Of a stretch of DNA of 22,436 bases, positions 15,676 through 22,436 are shown in pieces. The translations under genes and the position numbers were made by a program. Numbering within the stretch: the first letter of the stretch is position 1; each line of letters begins with the position of its first letter. This DNA is from Undibacterium sp. GTDB taxonomy: Bacteria; Pseudomonadota; Gammaproteobacteria; Burkholderiales; Burkholderiaceae_D. A model generated the notes under the pieces. That model was given only the letters and a program-made list of their open reading frames with translations. It ran no database searches and was not told the origin of the DNA. Where the stretch lies: NCBI GenBank assembly GCA_019752975.1, contig JAIELM010000312.1:1-22436 (forward strand), given 5' to 3'.

Positions 15676-16419
15676 ATGTGGACCTATCCAAAAATAGTCG
15701 CCCATCGTGGCGGTGGTATTTTAGCGCCAGAAAATACGCTAGCGGCGATGCAGTGTGGTTTAGATTACGGTTTTCATGCCGTTGAATTTGATGTGATGCT
15801 TTCTCAAGATGGCGTGCCTGTGCTGATGCATGATCCGGAATTTGGTCGAACTGTGCCCGGCACTGGAGAGGTATGTCGGACCTTGGTGCGAGACTTGTTA
15901 TTGATGGATGCTGGCTCGTGGATGGCGCCTTTGTTTTCTGAGGTTCGAGTACCTACTTATGAGCAGGTATTTGCGTTTTGCCAGCGCCATGGAATTTGGA
16001 TGAATGTGGAAATTAAGCCAGCGCCGGGTTTTGACGCACAGACTGGCCATGAAGTCGCTAGGCTGACGCGAAAATTAATGGCTGGTAGTGGCGCTACAGC
16101 GCGAGCACCATTGTTCTCTTCTTTTTCGTTTGAGGCGCTGATGTGTGCCAAGCAAAGTGCTCCGGAAATTGCCAGAGGATATTTGATCGATCATGTGGAT
16201 GATGATTGGCACAAAACCTTGCAGCAATTAGATGCAGTTGCGCTGCATACGAACCAAGGCCATTTAACACCGACTTTGGCGAGTCAGGTTAAAGCAGCCG
16301 GTTATGGTTTATTTTGTTATACCGTGAATTCCTGTGAGAGGGCGAGTGAAATTCTATCTTGGGGTGTGGATGGATTTTGTACCGATAGAATCGACTTGAT
16401 ACCTGCTGACTTCGCGTAA
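15676..16419 (+). CDS. ugpQ: Glycerophosphodiester phosphodiesterase (UgpQ-like)
   Basis: This 247-residue TIM-barrel enzyme has all core GDPD residues: HRGG with His10, APENT (E19/N20), VEFDV (E37, D39), MHD with His52, and NVEIKP (E112, K114). The barrel continues to a C-terminal WGVDGFCTDR, which is typical of the family. The two histidines and the E/E/D metal ligands hydrolyse deacylated phospholipid glycerophosphodiesters to sn-glycerol 3-phosphate and an alcohol. There is no signal peptide, which points to the cytoplasmic UgpQ type rather than the periplasmic GlpQ. AGGAG just before the ATG supports the start. The usual ugp transporter genes are absent, so the gene is solitary here, just downstream of a MITE-like insertion that may supply or disrupt its promoter. 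Confidence 0.93.
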   Translation: MWTYPKIVAHRGGGILAPENTLAAMQCGLDYGFHAVEFDVMLSQDGVPVLMHDPEFGRTVPGTGEVCRTLVRDLLLMDAGSWMAPLFSEVRVPTYEQVFAFCQRHGIWMNVEIKPAPGFDAQTGHEVARLTRKLMAGSGATARAPLFSSFSFEALMCAKQSAPEIARGYLIDHVDDDWHKTLQQLDAVALHTNQGHLTPTLASQVKAAGYGLFCYTVNSCERASEILSWGVDGFCTDRIDLIPADFA

Positions 16420-16546
16420 GTGATTAGTGCTTACAATTGCTTACTTTGCTTACATATTCTTGGTCATCGCATTTTTGTAGCTGGCGTTATAGTGACATGA
16501 GTGAATTACTCATCTTTAGAAATTAACCTACTCAAAGGATAACATC

Positions 16547-16855
16547 ATGAAATCATCTAACTTAGTCGCCATCGTTTTAGCAACACTTTTGGTTACACCA
16601 GCATTTGCACAAAATACCAACACGCCGAACATAGATAAGCGCGAAGCACAGCAACAAAAACGTATCGCAAACGGTGCCAGCAGCGGTGCGCTTACCGGCA
16701 AAGAAACGCTCAATTTGGAGAAACGTGAAGCAAAAATTGAGAACGATAAACAAGCAGCAAAAGCGGACGGTAAAGTGACGCATGCCGAGCGCGTTAAATT
16801 ACAAAAAGAAGAAAATCGTACCAGTAAAAAAATCTATGAGAAAAAACATAATTGA
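16547..16855 (+). CDS. Small exported protein of two 28-residue repeats, function unknown
   Basis: This 102-residue protein has a clear Sec signal peptide (1-21, cleavage after AFA, next residue Gln22) and lacks a lipobox cysteine, so it should be a soluble periplasmic protein of about 80 residues. The mature part is highly charged and predicted helical. Residues 29-56 and 57-84 are related: each begins (I/L)(D/E)KREA and carries G, T and E at matched offsets (G47/G75, T50/T78, E53/E81). The second repeat reads ADGKVTHAE, resembling the second half of an EF-hand loop. AAAGGA lies about 8 nt before the ATG. Similar small proteins occur in other Burkholderiales as far as I recall, without known function. 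It is probably monocistronic. Confidence 0.8.
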   Translation: MKSSNLVAIVLATLLVTPAFAQNTNTPNIDKREAQQQKRIANGASSGALTGKETLNLEKREAKIENDKQAAKADGKVTHAERVKLQKEENRTSKKIYEKKHN

Positions 16856-16949
16856 TCGAGTTTTCTTTCTTCGCGAGCAGTGAGTGAGCTAAATCAATAG
16901 CAACAGAAATGGTGACTATTCAGCCGCTATGATAACTCATCAAAAAAAG

Positions 16950-17036
16950 AAAACCCCTCAACGCCGAGGCGCAGAGGAGCGCAGAGGTTTCCTCCGATTT
17001 TCTCCGCGTCTCCGCGCCTCGGTGTTGCGGGGTTTT
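16950..17036. repeat. 87-bp palindromic intergenic repeat
   Basis: The outer arms AAAACCCC (16950-16957) and GGGGTTTT (17029-17036) continue inward into near-complementary stretches around CCGAGGCGC and GCGCCTCGG, giving a hairpin with arms of about 35 bases and few mismatches. The GCAGAGG-type units of the left arm match a repeat theme that I know to recur in many proteobacterial intergenic regions. A T-run downstream (about 17041-17045) could also let it act as a terminator. Confidence 0.8.
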
Positions 17037-17139
17037 GACTTTTTCTCGTAGCAACTGAACAGTCATCAGAAATGAAGGTTTTTGCCGTACAGTCGCGCGG
17101 ATTTCGGAGTGGCTATCTTGCAGTCCTCCGCGAACTCTG

Positions 17140-17179
17140 CGCCTTGACGGTTTATTTAGGCAATCGCCTTGATGGTCTA
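17140..17179. repeat. Near-direct repeat upstream of alaS (25-bp period)
   Basis: CGCCTTGACGGTTTA (17140-17154) recurs as CGCCTTGATGGTCTA (17165-17179), matching at 13 of 15 positions. The preceding CTCCGCGAACTCTG is of the same type as the 87-bp palindrome, so this is probably a second, decayed part of that intergenic repeat. Confidence 0.55.
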
Positions 17180-17184
17180 TGTTT

Positions 17185-17259
17185 TTGACTTTTGCTGTAC
17201 CTATTCTGTAGTATAAGCTTTTTGTTTTAGAGCTAAATTGGTCATCTCTCACGTATAAT
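17185..17259 (+). promoter_or_regulatory. Candidate alaS promoter(s)
   Basis: Two candidates lie in the 120 bp before alaS. TTGACT (17185-17190) is followed after 18 bp by TAGTAT (17209-17214). Further down a perfect TATAAT (17254-17259) lies 48 bp before the ATG but has no recognisable -35. No T-box or other riboswitch is visible. Confidence 0.4.
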
Positions 17260-17306
17260 CGGAGATTAAATTCACTTTTAGCACGGCCTTTGCGCTTATA
17301 TAAACT

Positions 17307-19916
17307 ATGAACTCGTCAGAAATCCGCGAAAAATTCCTCTCCTACTTTGAATCTAAAGGTCACGCTAGAGTCCGTTCTTCTAGCCTCATCCCCAGCAATG
17401 ATCCTACGCTTTTGTTCACCAATTCTGGCATGGTGCAATTTAAAGACGTCTTTTTGGGACGAGATCAGCGCAACTACACTCGCGCTACGACTGCGCAGCG
17501 TAGTGTTCGCGCTGGCGGCAAGCATAATGATTTGGAAAACGTCGGTTACACCGCGCGTCATCATACATTTTTTGAAATGTTGGGTAATTTTTCCTTCGGC
17601 GATTATTTTAAGCGCGATGCGATTAACTATGCTTGGGAGTTATTGACCGTCGTGTACGGTCTCCCCAAAGACAAGCTCACCGTCACCGTGTATCAGGAAG
17701 ACGACGAAGCTTATGGTATTTGGAAAGACGAAATTGGCGTGCCTATCGAACGCATTATTCGCATAGGGGACAATAAAGGCGCGCGCTACGCTTCGGATAA
17801 TTTTTGGCAAATGGCCGAGACTGGACCTTGTGGGCCATGTAGTGAAATTTTCTACGATCACGGTGCAGAGATTTGGGGCGGACCACCTGGTTCGCCGGAT
17901 GAAAATGGTGATCGGTTTATCGAAGTATGGAATCTTGTTTTCATGCAGTTTAATAAGGACGAACAAGGCGTTTTGCATGCTTTGCCAAAACCTTGCGTCG
18001 ATACCGGTATGGGATTGGAACGTATTGCAGCGGTTTTGCAACATGTGCATTCCAACTACGAGATTGATATCTTTCAAAACCTGATCAAAGCCGCGGCACG
18101 TGAAACCCACTGCGCTGATTTGAATAATAATTCGCTTAAAGTGATTGCTGATCACATTCGTTGCGCTAGTTTTTTAATTGTTGACGGTGTGATTCCTGGT
18201 AATGAAGGACGTGCCTATGTGTTGCGTCGCATCACGCGTCGCGCCTTACGTCACGGACATAAGCTTGGACAGACTAAGGCCTTTTTCTATAAGCTGGTGG
18301 CTGATTTGGTCGCTGAAATGGGCACCGCTTATCCTGAGTTAGCCGAGGCTGGCGAGCGTGTCGCACAAGTGCTTAAACAGGAAGAAGAGCGCTTTGGTGA
18401 GACACTAGAACACGGTATGAAAATTTTGGAAGCCGCGCTGGCAAAAGACAGCAAAAACCTTGATGGCAATACCGCCTTCACGCTGTACGATACTTATGGC
18501 TTTCCATTAGATTTAACCGCCGATATTTGCCGCGAACGTCATGTGCTTTTGGACGAAGCTGGCTTTGATGCCGCGATGGCGAATCAAAAACAGATGGCGC
18601 GTGCCGCCGGTAAATTTAAAATGACCACGGCAATTGAGTACCACGGAGAGAAATCCAAGTTCGTTGGTTATGAAAAGTTGAGTCACGTCAGTCATGTCAT
18701 CGCACTCTATGTGGACGGTGTCGCTGTGAACAAAATTGAAGCGGAACAAGCCGCTATCGTGGTCTTAGATGTGACGCCATTTTACGCAGAGTCTGGTGGT
18801 CAGTGCGGTGACTTTGGTGTCCTGAAATGCGCTTCTGGCAGCTTCGAAGTCGCTGACACGCAAAAAATTCAAGCCGATGTCTTTGGGCATCATGGAGTAT
18901 TAAATTCTGGAAGCCTTGCCATCGGTGATCAAGTCGATGCACAAGTGGATGTCGAAGTGCGCGCACAAACGGTGCGTAATCACTCAGCGACTCACTTAAT
19001 GCACAAGGCCTTGCGCGAAGTCTTGGGTAGTCATGTGGCGCAAAAAGGCTCTTTGGTCGATGCGGATAAAACCCGTTTTGACTTTAGTCATAATGCGCCA
19101 ATGACAGCGGCAGAGATCACCCAAGTTGAGCGCATCGTTAATCGTGAAATTCTCAGTAACGTCGCCGCACAAGCGCAAGTCATGTCTTTTGACGATGCGG
19201 TTAAACACGGCGCGATGGCTTTATTTGGTGAAAAATATGGCGATGAAGTGCGCGTATTAGATATCGGTACTTCACGTGAATTATGCGGTGGCACGCACGT
19301 CCATCGCACTGGCGACATCGGTATGTTTAAGATCGTTGGAGAAGGTGGTATCGCTGCCGGTATACGTCGAGTTGAAGCGGTTACGGGTGAAGTTGCCTTA
19401 AATTGGGTGCACGCGATGGATGGCCGTATGTCGCAAGTGGCGGCATTACTTAAAACGCCGTCGGAAGAAATTCCTCAGCGCCTACTGCACTGGCAAGAAC
19501 AGATAAAGTCGCTAGAAAAAGAAGTAGCGAGTTTAAAATCAAAAATAGCCGCCAATCAGGGTGATGCCTTACTGACTCAAGCGATAGAAATCAAGGGAGT
19601 CAAGGTGTTGGCTGCTAACATGGAGGGGGCGGATGGCACAGCACTGCGTGACTCCGTGATCCGTTTAAAAGAGCAATTAAAAACGGCGGTGATCGTTTTG
19701 GCCTCGGTACAAGAGGGTAAAGTCAGTTTAGCTGCCGGGGTGAGCGCCGATTGCACCGCTAAGGTCAAGGCCGGTGATTTAGTGAATTTTGTAGCGCAGC
19801 AAGTTGGCGGTAAAGGTGGTGGTCGTCCTGACATGGCACAAGCAGGTGGTACTGATCCTAGTGGCTTGCCGACGGCATTAGCGGCAGTGGCAGCATGGTT
19901 GCAAGATCGGCTATAG
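17307..19916 (+). CDS. alaS: Alanine-tRNA ligase
   Basis: This 869-residue class II synthetase has the full AlaRS layout. The aminoacylation domain starts [19 protein letters not shown] and includes [14 protein letters not shown] (about 89-102) and the motif 3 segment VDTGMGLER (231-239). The editing domain carries the zinc ligands H559 and H563 (HSATH) and C660/H664 (CGGTH), which clear Ser and Gly mischarged on tRNA-Ala. A coiled-coil linker (about 730-760) and the glycine-rich C-Ala domain ([14 protein letters not shown]) complete it. It charges tRNA-Ala in the cytoplasm and is essential. The ATG at 17307 gives the canonical N-terminus, though no strong ribosome site precedes it. recX, often next to alaS elsewhere, is absent; tusA is the next gene. 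Confidence 0.98.
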   Translation: MNSSEIREKFLSYFESKGHARVRSSSLIPSNDPTLLFTNSGMVQFKDVFLGRDQRNYTRATTAQRSVRAGGKHNDLENVGYTARHHTFFEMLGNFSFGDYFKRDAINYAWELLTVVYGLPKDKLTVTVYQEDDEAYGIWKDEIGVPIERIIRIGDNKGARYASDNFWQMAETGPCGPCSEIFYDHGAEIWGGPPGSPDENGDRFIEVWNLVFMQFNKDEQGVLHALPKPCVDTGMGLERIAAVLQHVHSNYEIDIFQNLIKAAARETHCADLNNNSLKVIADHIRCASFLIVDGVIPGNEGRAYVLRRITRRALRHGHKLGQTKAFFYKLVADLVAEMGTAYPELAEAGERVAQVLKQEEERFGETLEHGMKILEAALAKDSKNLDGNTAFTLYDTYGFPLDLTADICRERHVLLDEAGFDAAMANQKQMARAAGKFKMTTAIEYHGEKSKFVGYEKLSHVSHVIALYVDGVAVNKIEAEQAAIVVLDVTPFYAESGGQCGDFGVLKCASGSFEVADTQKIQADVFGHHGVLNSGSLAIGDQVDAQVDVEVRAQTVRNHSATHLMHKALREVLGSHVAQKGSLVDADKTRFDFSHNAPMTAAEITQVERIVNREILSNVAAQAQVMSFDDAVKHGAMALFGEKYGDEVRVLDIGTSRELCGGTHVHRTGDIGMFKIVGEGGIAAGIRRVEAVTGEVALNWVHAMDGRMSQVAALLKTPSEEIPQRLLHWQEQIKSLEKEVASLKSKIAANQGDALLTQAIEIKGVKVLAANMEGADGTALRDSVIRLKEQLKTAVIVLASVQEGKVSLAAGVSADCTAKVKAGDLVNFVAQQVGGKGGGRPDMAQAGGTDPSGLPTALAAVAAWLQDRL

Positions 19917-20128
19917 AAATGGGGCAAATGTGGTATGAGGAGGCATCATTGTTGTATTTAATTCGTCTAGAGAGCCTAGAAGCTTAAGAATAGTGGTTTT
20001 TTTGTGTTGCAACGCACAATGATGCGCGATTCCGGTAGAATTCACACTCAATGTTTCAGCACTTGGTCATATTCTTTTTTTTCGTTTATCTATCTAAACT
20101 ATTTGCTTCTTGTATTACTGGAAAAATC

Positions 20129-20356
20129 ATGCAATTCCAAAAAGAGTTGGACGCGCGTGGACTAAGCTGTCCACTGCCCATCTTAAGAGCTAAAAAAGCT
20201 TTGTCTGAGATGTTAACTGGTGAAGTCTTAAAGGTGATTGCCACCGACCCAGGTTCGGTTCGTGACTTCAAGGCATTCTCTAAACAGACGGGCAATGAAT
20301 TGGTGTCGCACCTAGAAGTCAGTAATGAGTTTGAGTATTTCTTAAAGCGTAAATAG
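20129..20356 (+). CDS. tusA: Sulfurtransferase TusA family protein
   Basis: This 75-residue protein has the TusA/SirA fold with the catalytic CPLP motif: Cys14 in ARGLSCPLPIL carries the persulfide. The length is typical. TusA relays sulfur from a cysteine desulfurase to TusBCD/MnmA for tRNA 2-thiouridine synthesis, and homologues also feed molybdenum-cofactor and sulfur-oxidation pathways; the exact route is not resolved here. A reading from 20051 would prepend a hydrophobic stretch not found in the family, so the ATG at 20129, after GGAAAA, is chosen. The gene follows alaS by 212 bp, is probably transcribed separately (TAGAAT at 20036-20041 is a possible -10), and ends in a strong terminator. 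Confidence 0.9.
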   Translation: MQFQKELDARGLSCPLPILRAKKALSEMLTGEVLKVIATDPGSVRDFKAFSKQTGNELVSHLEVSNEFEYFLKRK

Positions 20357-20378
20357 TATTTCCTAGTATTTTCGAAAG

Positions 20379-20413
20379 AAAAAAACCACAAAGATTTTTT
20401 GTGGTTTTTTTTT
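20379..20413 (+). terminator. Rho-independent terminator of tusA
   Basis: CCACAAA (20386-20392) pairs with TTTGTGG (20398-20404) around GATTT, with an A-run before and a T-run after. It may work in both directions, though no gene converges here. Confidence 0.92.
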
Positions 20414-20434
20414 ATCGAAATTGCGTGTATTCAG

Positions 20435-20615
20435 TTAAACCGAGATTTTCCATTAGGCGCACCTTCGGTGCTTTTTGAGTGCTGACGGCGATTTTGCGGT
20501 CATTTTCGTGCGATTTTATTTTGCCATAGCTCGCTATGACAAAATAAAATCACACAAAACTGCCTCGCAAACTCATCCGCCATCATCTCAAACCCTAATG
20601 GAAATTCTCGGTTAA
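20435..20615. repeat. 181-bp long imperfect palindrome (hairpin element)
   Basis: Outer arms TTAAACCGAG...CCATTAGG (20435-20457) and CCTAATGG...CTCGGTTAA (20594-20615) are inverted with one mismatch and one indel. The inner arms GATTTTATTTTG and CAAAATAAAATC, extended to CATAG/CTATG, close on a 4-nt CTCG loop (20530-20533). The middle portions also pair imperfectly. The left arm carries an extra mini-hairpin (GCACC-TTC-GGTGC, 20459-20471) absent from the right. No reading frame is present. It lies between the tusA terminator and the etf promoter region. Confidence 0.85.
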
Positions 20616-20637
20616 ATTCGCCAGAATCGCCGCAAAC

Positions 20638-20651
20638 AGAACGAACGTTCT
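20638..20651. promoter_or_regulatory. Candidate TetR-type operator upstream of etfB
   Basis: AGAACG and CGTTCT flank AA, a 14-bp inverted repeat with the GAACG..CGTTC core seen at TetR-family sites, including those of fatty-acid and branched-chain degradation regulators in betaproteobacteria. It sits 7 bp upstream of the putative -35. Regulator identity is inference. Confidence 0.45.
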
Positions 20652-20658
20652 AAAATCA

Positions 20659-20687
20659 CAGACGAGTTCCCTGATAACATCTATAAT
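20659..20687 (+). promoter_or_regulatory. Candidate promoter for etfB
   Basis: A perfect TATAAT (20682-20687) lies 17 bp after CAGACG (20659-20664), a weak -35. Transcription from about 20694 would leave a leader of about 150 nt before etfB. Confidence 0.45.
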
Positions 20688-20847
20688 TGTTACCTTACGT
20701 TCGCGTCAACTTGCGGACGTTTTACTCAAACCTTATTCGGATTTATGCGTCGCCTTGTGAACCCCTAGTCCATCTTGCTGGTGTTTGAAGTTAGTGTAAG
20801 TCCACAATCAGTATCGTTTTTTTATATTGTTAATCAAAGGCAGATCT

Positions 20848-21600
20848 ATGAAAGTCTTAGTTCCCGTAAAACGTGTAGTTGATTATAACGTCAAAGTACG
20901 CGTCAAGTCTGATGGTTCTGGTATGGATATCGCCAACGTCAAGATGTCTATGAACCCGTTTGATGAAATCGCTGTGGAAGAAGCCATGCGCTTAAAAGAA
21001 ACCGGCGTAGTCACTGAGGTGATAGCGGTTTCTTGCGGCGTTTTGCAATGCCAAGAAACCTTGCGCACGGCAATGGCCATCGGCGCTGATCGCGGTATTT
21101 TGGTCGAAACTGACGCTGAGTTGCAACCTTTAGCGGTCGCCAAATTACTCAAAGCGCTAGCCGATAAAGAGCAGCCGCAACTGATCATTTTGGGCAAACA
21201 GGCGATTGATGATGATTGCAATCAAACTGGACAAATGCTGGCAGCATTATTGGGTTGGCCACAAGCGACCTTCGCGTCTAAAGTTGTGGTCGCAGATGGC
21301 AAGGCTACAGTGACGCGTGAAGTCGATGGCGGCTTAGAAACCTTAAGCCTGACCTTACCAGCGATCATTACCACCGATTTGCGTTTGAACGAACCACGCT
21401 ATGTGACTTTGCCTAACATCATGAAGGCCAAGAAAAAACAACTCGACAATGTTAAACCGATTGACTTGGGTGTTGATGTGACTTCACGTGTGAAGACTTT
21501 GAAAGTGGTCGAACCTTCTAAGCGTAGTGCTGGCGTGATCGTGCCAGATGTCGCTACCTTGGTTGCAAAGCTGAAGAATGAAGCGAAAGTGATTGCTTAA
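20848..21600 (+). CDS. etfB: Electron transfer flavoprotein beta subunit
   Basis: This 250-residue protein has the standard EtfB length and begins [16 protein letters not shown]. It contains [13 protein letters not shown], the AMP-binding region GADRGILVE, and the ETF beta signature from VTREVDGG (residue 155) through [14 protein letters not shown], including the loop that recognises acyl-CoA dehydrogenases. With EtfA it forms a cytoplasmic FAD/AMP heterodimer carrying electrons from acyl-CoA dehydrogenases to ETF-ubiquinone oxidoreductase in fatty- and amino-acid oxidation. AAAGG before the ATG at 20848 supports this start; an in-frame upstream start would add residues not in the family. etfA follows after an unusually long 221-bp gap holding short tandem repeats. 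Confidence 0.97.
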   Translation: MKVLVPVKRVVDYNVKVRVKSDGSGMDIANVKMSMNPFDEIAVEEAMRLKETGVVTEVIAVSCGVLQCQETLRTAMAIGADRGILVETDAELQPLAVAKLLKALADKEQPQLIILGKQAIDDDCNQTGQMLAALLGWPQATFASKVVVADGKATVTREVDGGLETLSLTLPAIITTDLRLNEPRYVTLPNIMKAKKKQLDNVKPIDLGVDVTSRVKTLKVVEPSKRSAGVIVPDVATLVAKLKNEAKVIA

Positions 21601-21630
21601 GCTGATCGAAATCTTAAGCGGATCGAAATA
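21597..21630. repeat. 17-bp tandem duplication at the etfB stop
   Basis: TTAAGCTGATCGAAATC and TTAAGCGGATCGAAATA lie head to tail (15 of 17 identical). The first copy includes the etfB TAA, so the duplication begins inside the gene end and runs into the intergenic region. Confidence 0.85.
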
Positions 21631-21654
21631 TTTACCTAAATTTGACTAGTTATC

Positions 21655-21690
21655 AAGCTTAAAAATAAGCTTAAAAATAAGCTTAAAATC
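21655..21690. repeat. 12-bp tandem repeat, three copies, between etfB and etfA
   Basis: AAGCTTAAAAAT occurs twice (21655-21678), then AAGCTTAAAATC (21679-21690). Each unit carries a HindIII-type AAGCTT palindrome. A TTGACT (21642-21647) just before it could be a -35 with an AT-rich -10 inside the repeat, but the match is weak. Confidence 0.88.
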
Positions 21691-21821
21691 AACCTTGGAA
21701 ATGTATTCGCTGCCTTTTTTGCGCATGCGGAAATCTCGTATTCGAGGGTGGTAACGAATCAAGAGTATTAATCATCATTTTTTAGTTTTGCAGCTTGTTT
21801 GCAAAATCACGGAGAACCATC

Positions 21822-22436
21822 ATGACTATTCTCGTCATCGCTGAACACGATAACGCTAGCCTTAAAGGCAGCACTTTAAACACCATTACCGCTGCTACAC
21901 AATGTGGCGGCGAGGTTCACGTTCTGATCGCAGGACATAACGCTACTGGTGCAGCACAAGCGGCCGCGCAGATTGTAGGCGTGGCTAAAGTTTTACATGC
22001 CGAGGCAGTGTATTTTGCTGACGGTTTGGCCGAGAATGTGGCTGAGCAAATTCTTGTCATCGCCGCCAATTACAGTCATATCTTGGCGCCAGCAACAGCC
22101 TACGGTAAGAATATTTTGCCGCGTGTAGCCGCCAAATTAGATGTGCAACAGATTTCTGAAATTACCAGAATTGATACGCCAGATACCTTTGAACGTCCGA
22201 TTTATGCGGGTAATGCAATTTCTATCGTTCAATCAACCGATGCCATTAAAGTGATTACGGTGCGTACTACTGGTTTTGATGCTGCTGCGCAGGGCGGTTC
22301 AGCAACTGTGGAGACCATTGCAGCTGTCGCAGACAGTGGTAAGTCTGTTTTTGTTTCGCGTGAAGTGGCTAAATCGGATCGCCCAGAGCTTACCGCCGCG
22401 AAAGTGATTGTTTCGGGTGGTCGTGGTATGGGCTCC
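21822..22436 (+). CDS. etfA: Electron transfer flavoprotein alpha subunit, 3'-partial
   Basis: The frame opens at ATG 21822, 6 bases after GGAGAA, and stays open to the window end (205 codons; full EtfA is about 310 residues). The N-terminus MTILVIAEHDNASLKGSTLNT is the standard EtfA domain I start; HILAPATAYGKNILPRVAAKLD and RPIYAGNAIS follow, and the sequence is cut at SGGRGMGS, the opening of the FAD-binding C-terminal domain. It pairs with EtfB to carry electrons from flavin dehydrogenases to the quinone pool. The usual acyl-CoA dehydrogenase gene may lie just beyond the edge. Confidence 0.97.
   Translation, partial: MTILVIAEHDNASLKGSTLNTITAATQCGGEVHVLIAGHNATGAAQAAAQIVGVAKVLHAEAVYFADGLAENVAEQILVIAANYSHILAPATAYGKNILPRVAAKLDVQQISEITRIDTPDTFERPIYAGNAISIVQSTDAIKVITVRTTGFDAAAQGGSATVETIAAVADSGKSVFVSREVAKSDRPELTAAKVIVSGGRGMGS

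Noticed and set aside
16950..17036. CRISPR or tandem repeat array
   Set aside because: There is one palindrome and no regular spacers; no cas genes are present.
16920..17252. 110-codon minus-strand frame with RRGAETRRKSEE-like text
   Set aside because: It is a translation of the palindromic intergenic repeat; such spurious proteins are commonly annotated from this repeat type.
20051..20128. Extended start for TusA with a hydrophobic N-terminus
   Set aside because: TusA proteins are about 75-80 residues with no membrane segment; ATG 20129 has a better ribosome site and gives the usual length.
1..22436. tRNA, rRNA, 6S RNA or riboswitch genes
   Set aside because: No cloverleaf, rRNA segment or known riboswitch core was recognised by eye in the intergenic regions; a covariance-model scan would be decisive.

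Overview
The window looks like chromosomal DNA of a moderately AT-leaning betaproteobacterium, most likely Burkholderiales and perhaps an Oxalobacteraceae relative such as Undibacterium. This rests on the ChpA-type hybrid kinase, the cspA / clpS-clpA order, an alanine-lysine-rich protein whose C-terminal domain I know from Burkholderiales, and etfB-etfA. The assignment is from protein character only; no database search was possible.

Layout. (1) 1-3563: the 3' part of a CheA-like hybrid histidine kinase (ChpA/PilL type, twitching motility or chemosensory), open at the left edge. (2) 3645-6955: a cold-shock gene on the minus strand facing the kinase across a shared terminator, then the divergent clpS-clpA operon (N-degron adaptor and AAA+ unfoldase) with its own terminator. 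(3) 6963-8196: a gene-poor stretch with a degenerate repeat, then a SAM-dependent methyltransferase. (4) 8197-10838: an intergenic region with 12-bp tandem repeats and a Pho-box-like direct repeat ahead of ppx (exopolyphosphatase), then a histone H1/AlgP-like protein. (5) 10869-13319: a tightly overlapping gntR (YtrA type), ABC ATPase, ABC permease operon with two dyads upstream. (6) 13473-15483, minus strand: a glycine-zipper outer-membrane lipoprotein and a CaiB/BaiF-type CoA-transferase. (7) 15529-17306: a small MITE-like element with 7-bp flanking direct repeats, a glycerophosphodiester phosphodiesterase, a small exported protein built from two 28-residue repeats, and a strong 87-bp palindromic intergenic repeat. 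(8) 17307-22436: alaS, tusA, a 181-bp imperfect palindrome, and etfB followed by the start of etfA, which runs off the right edge.

The protein-coding content is mostly conserved housekeeping: proteolysis, translation, sulfur relay, electron transfer, phosphate and phosphodiester metabolism. I see no convincing new defence or multi-gene system. The less ordinary material lies between genes: three unrelated palindromic or MITE-like repeats, several short tandem repeats, and candidate regulatory sites upstream of ppx, gntR and etfB. The one clearly accessory-looking operon is gntR-ABC.
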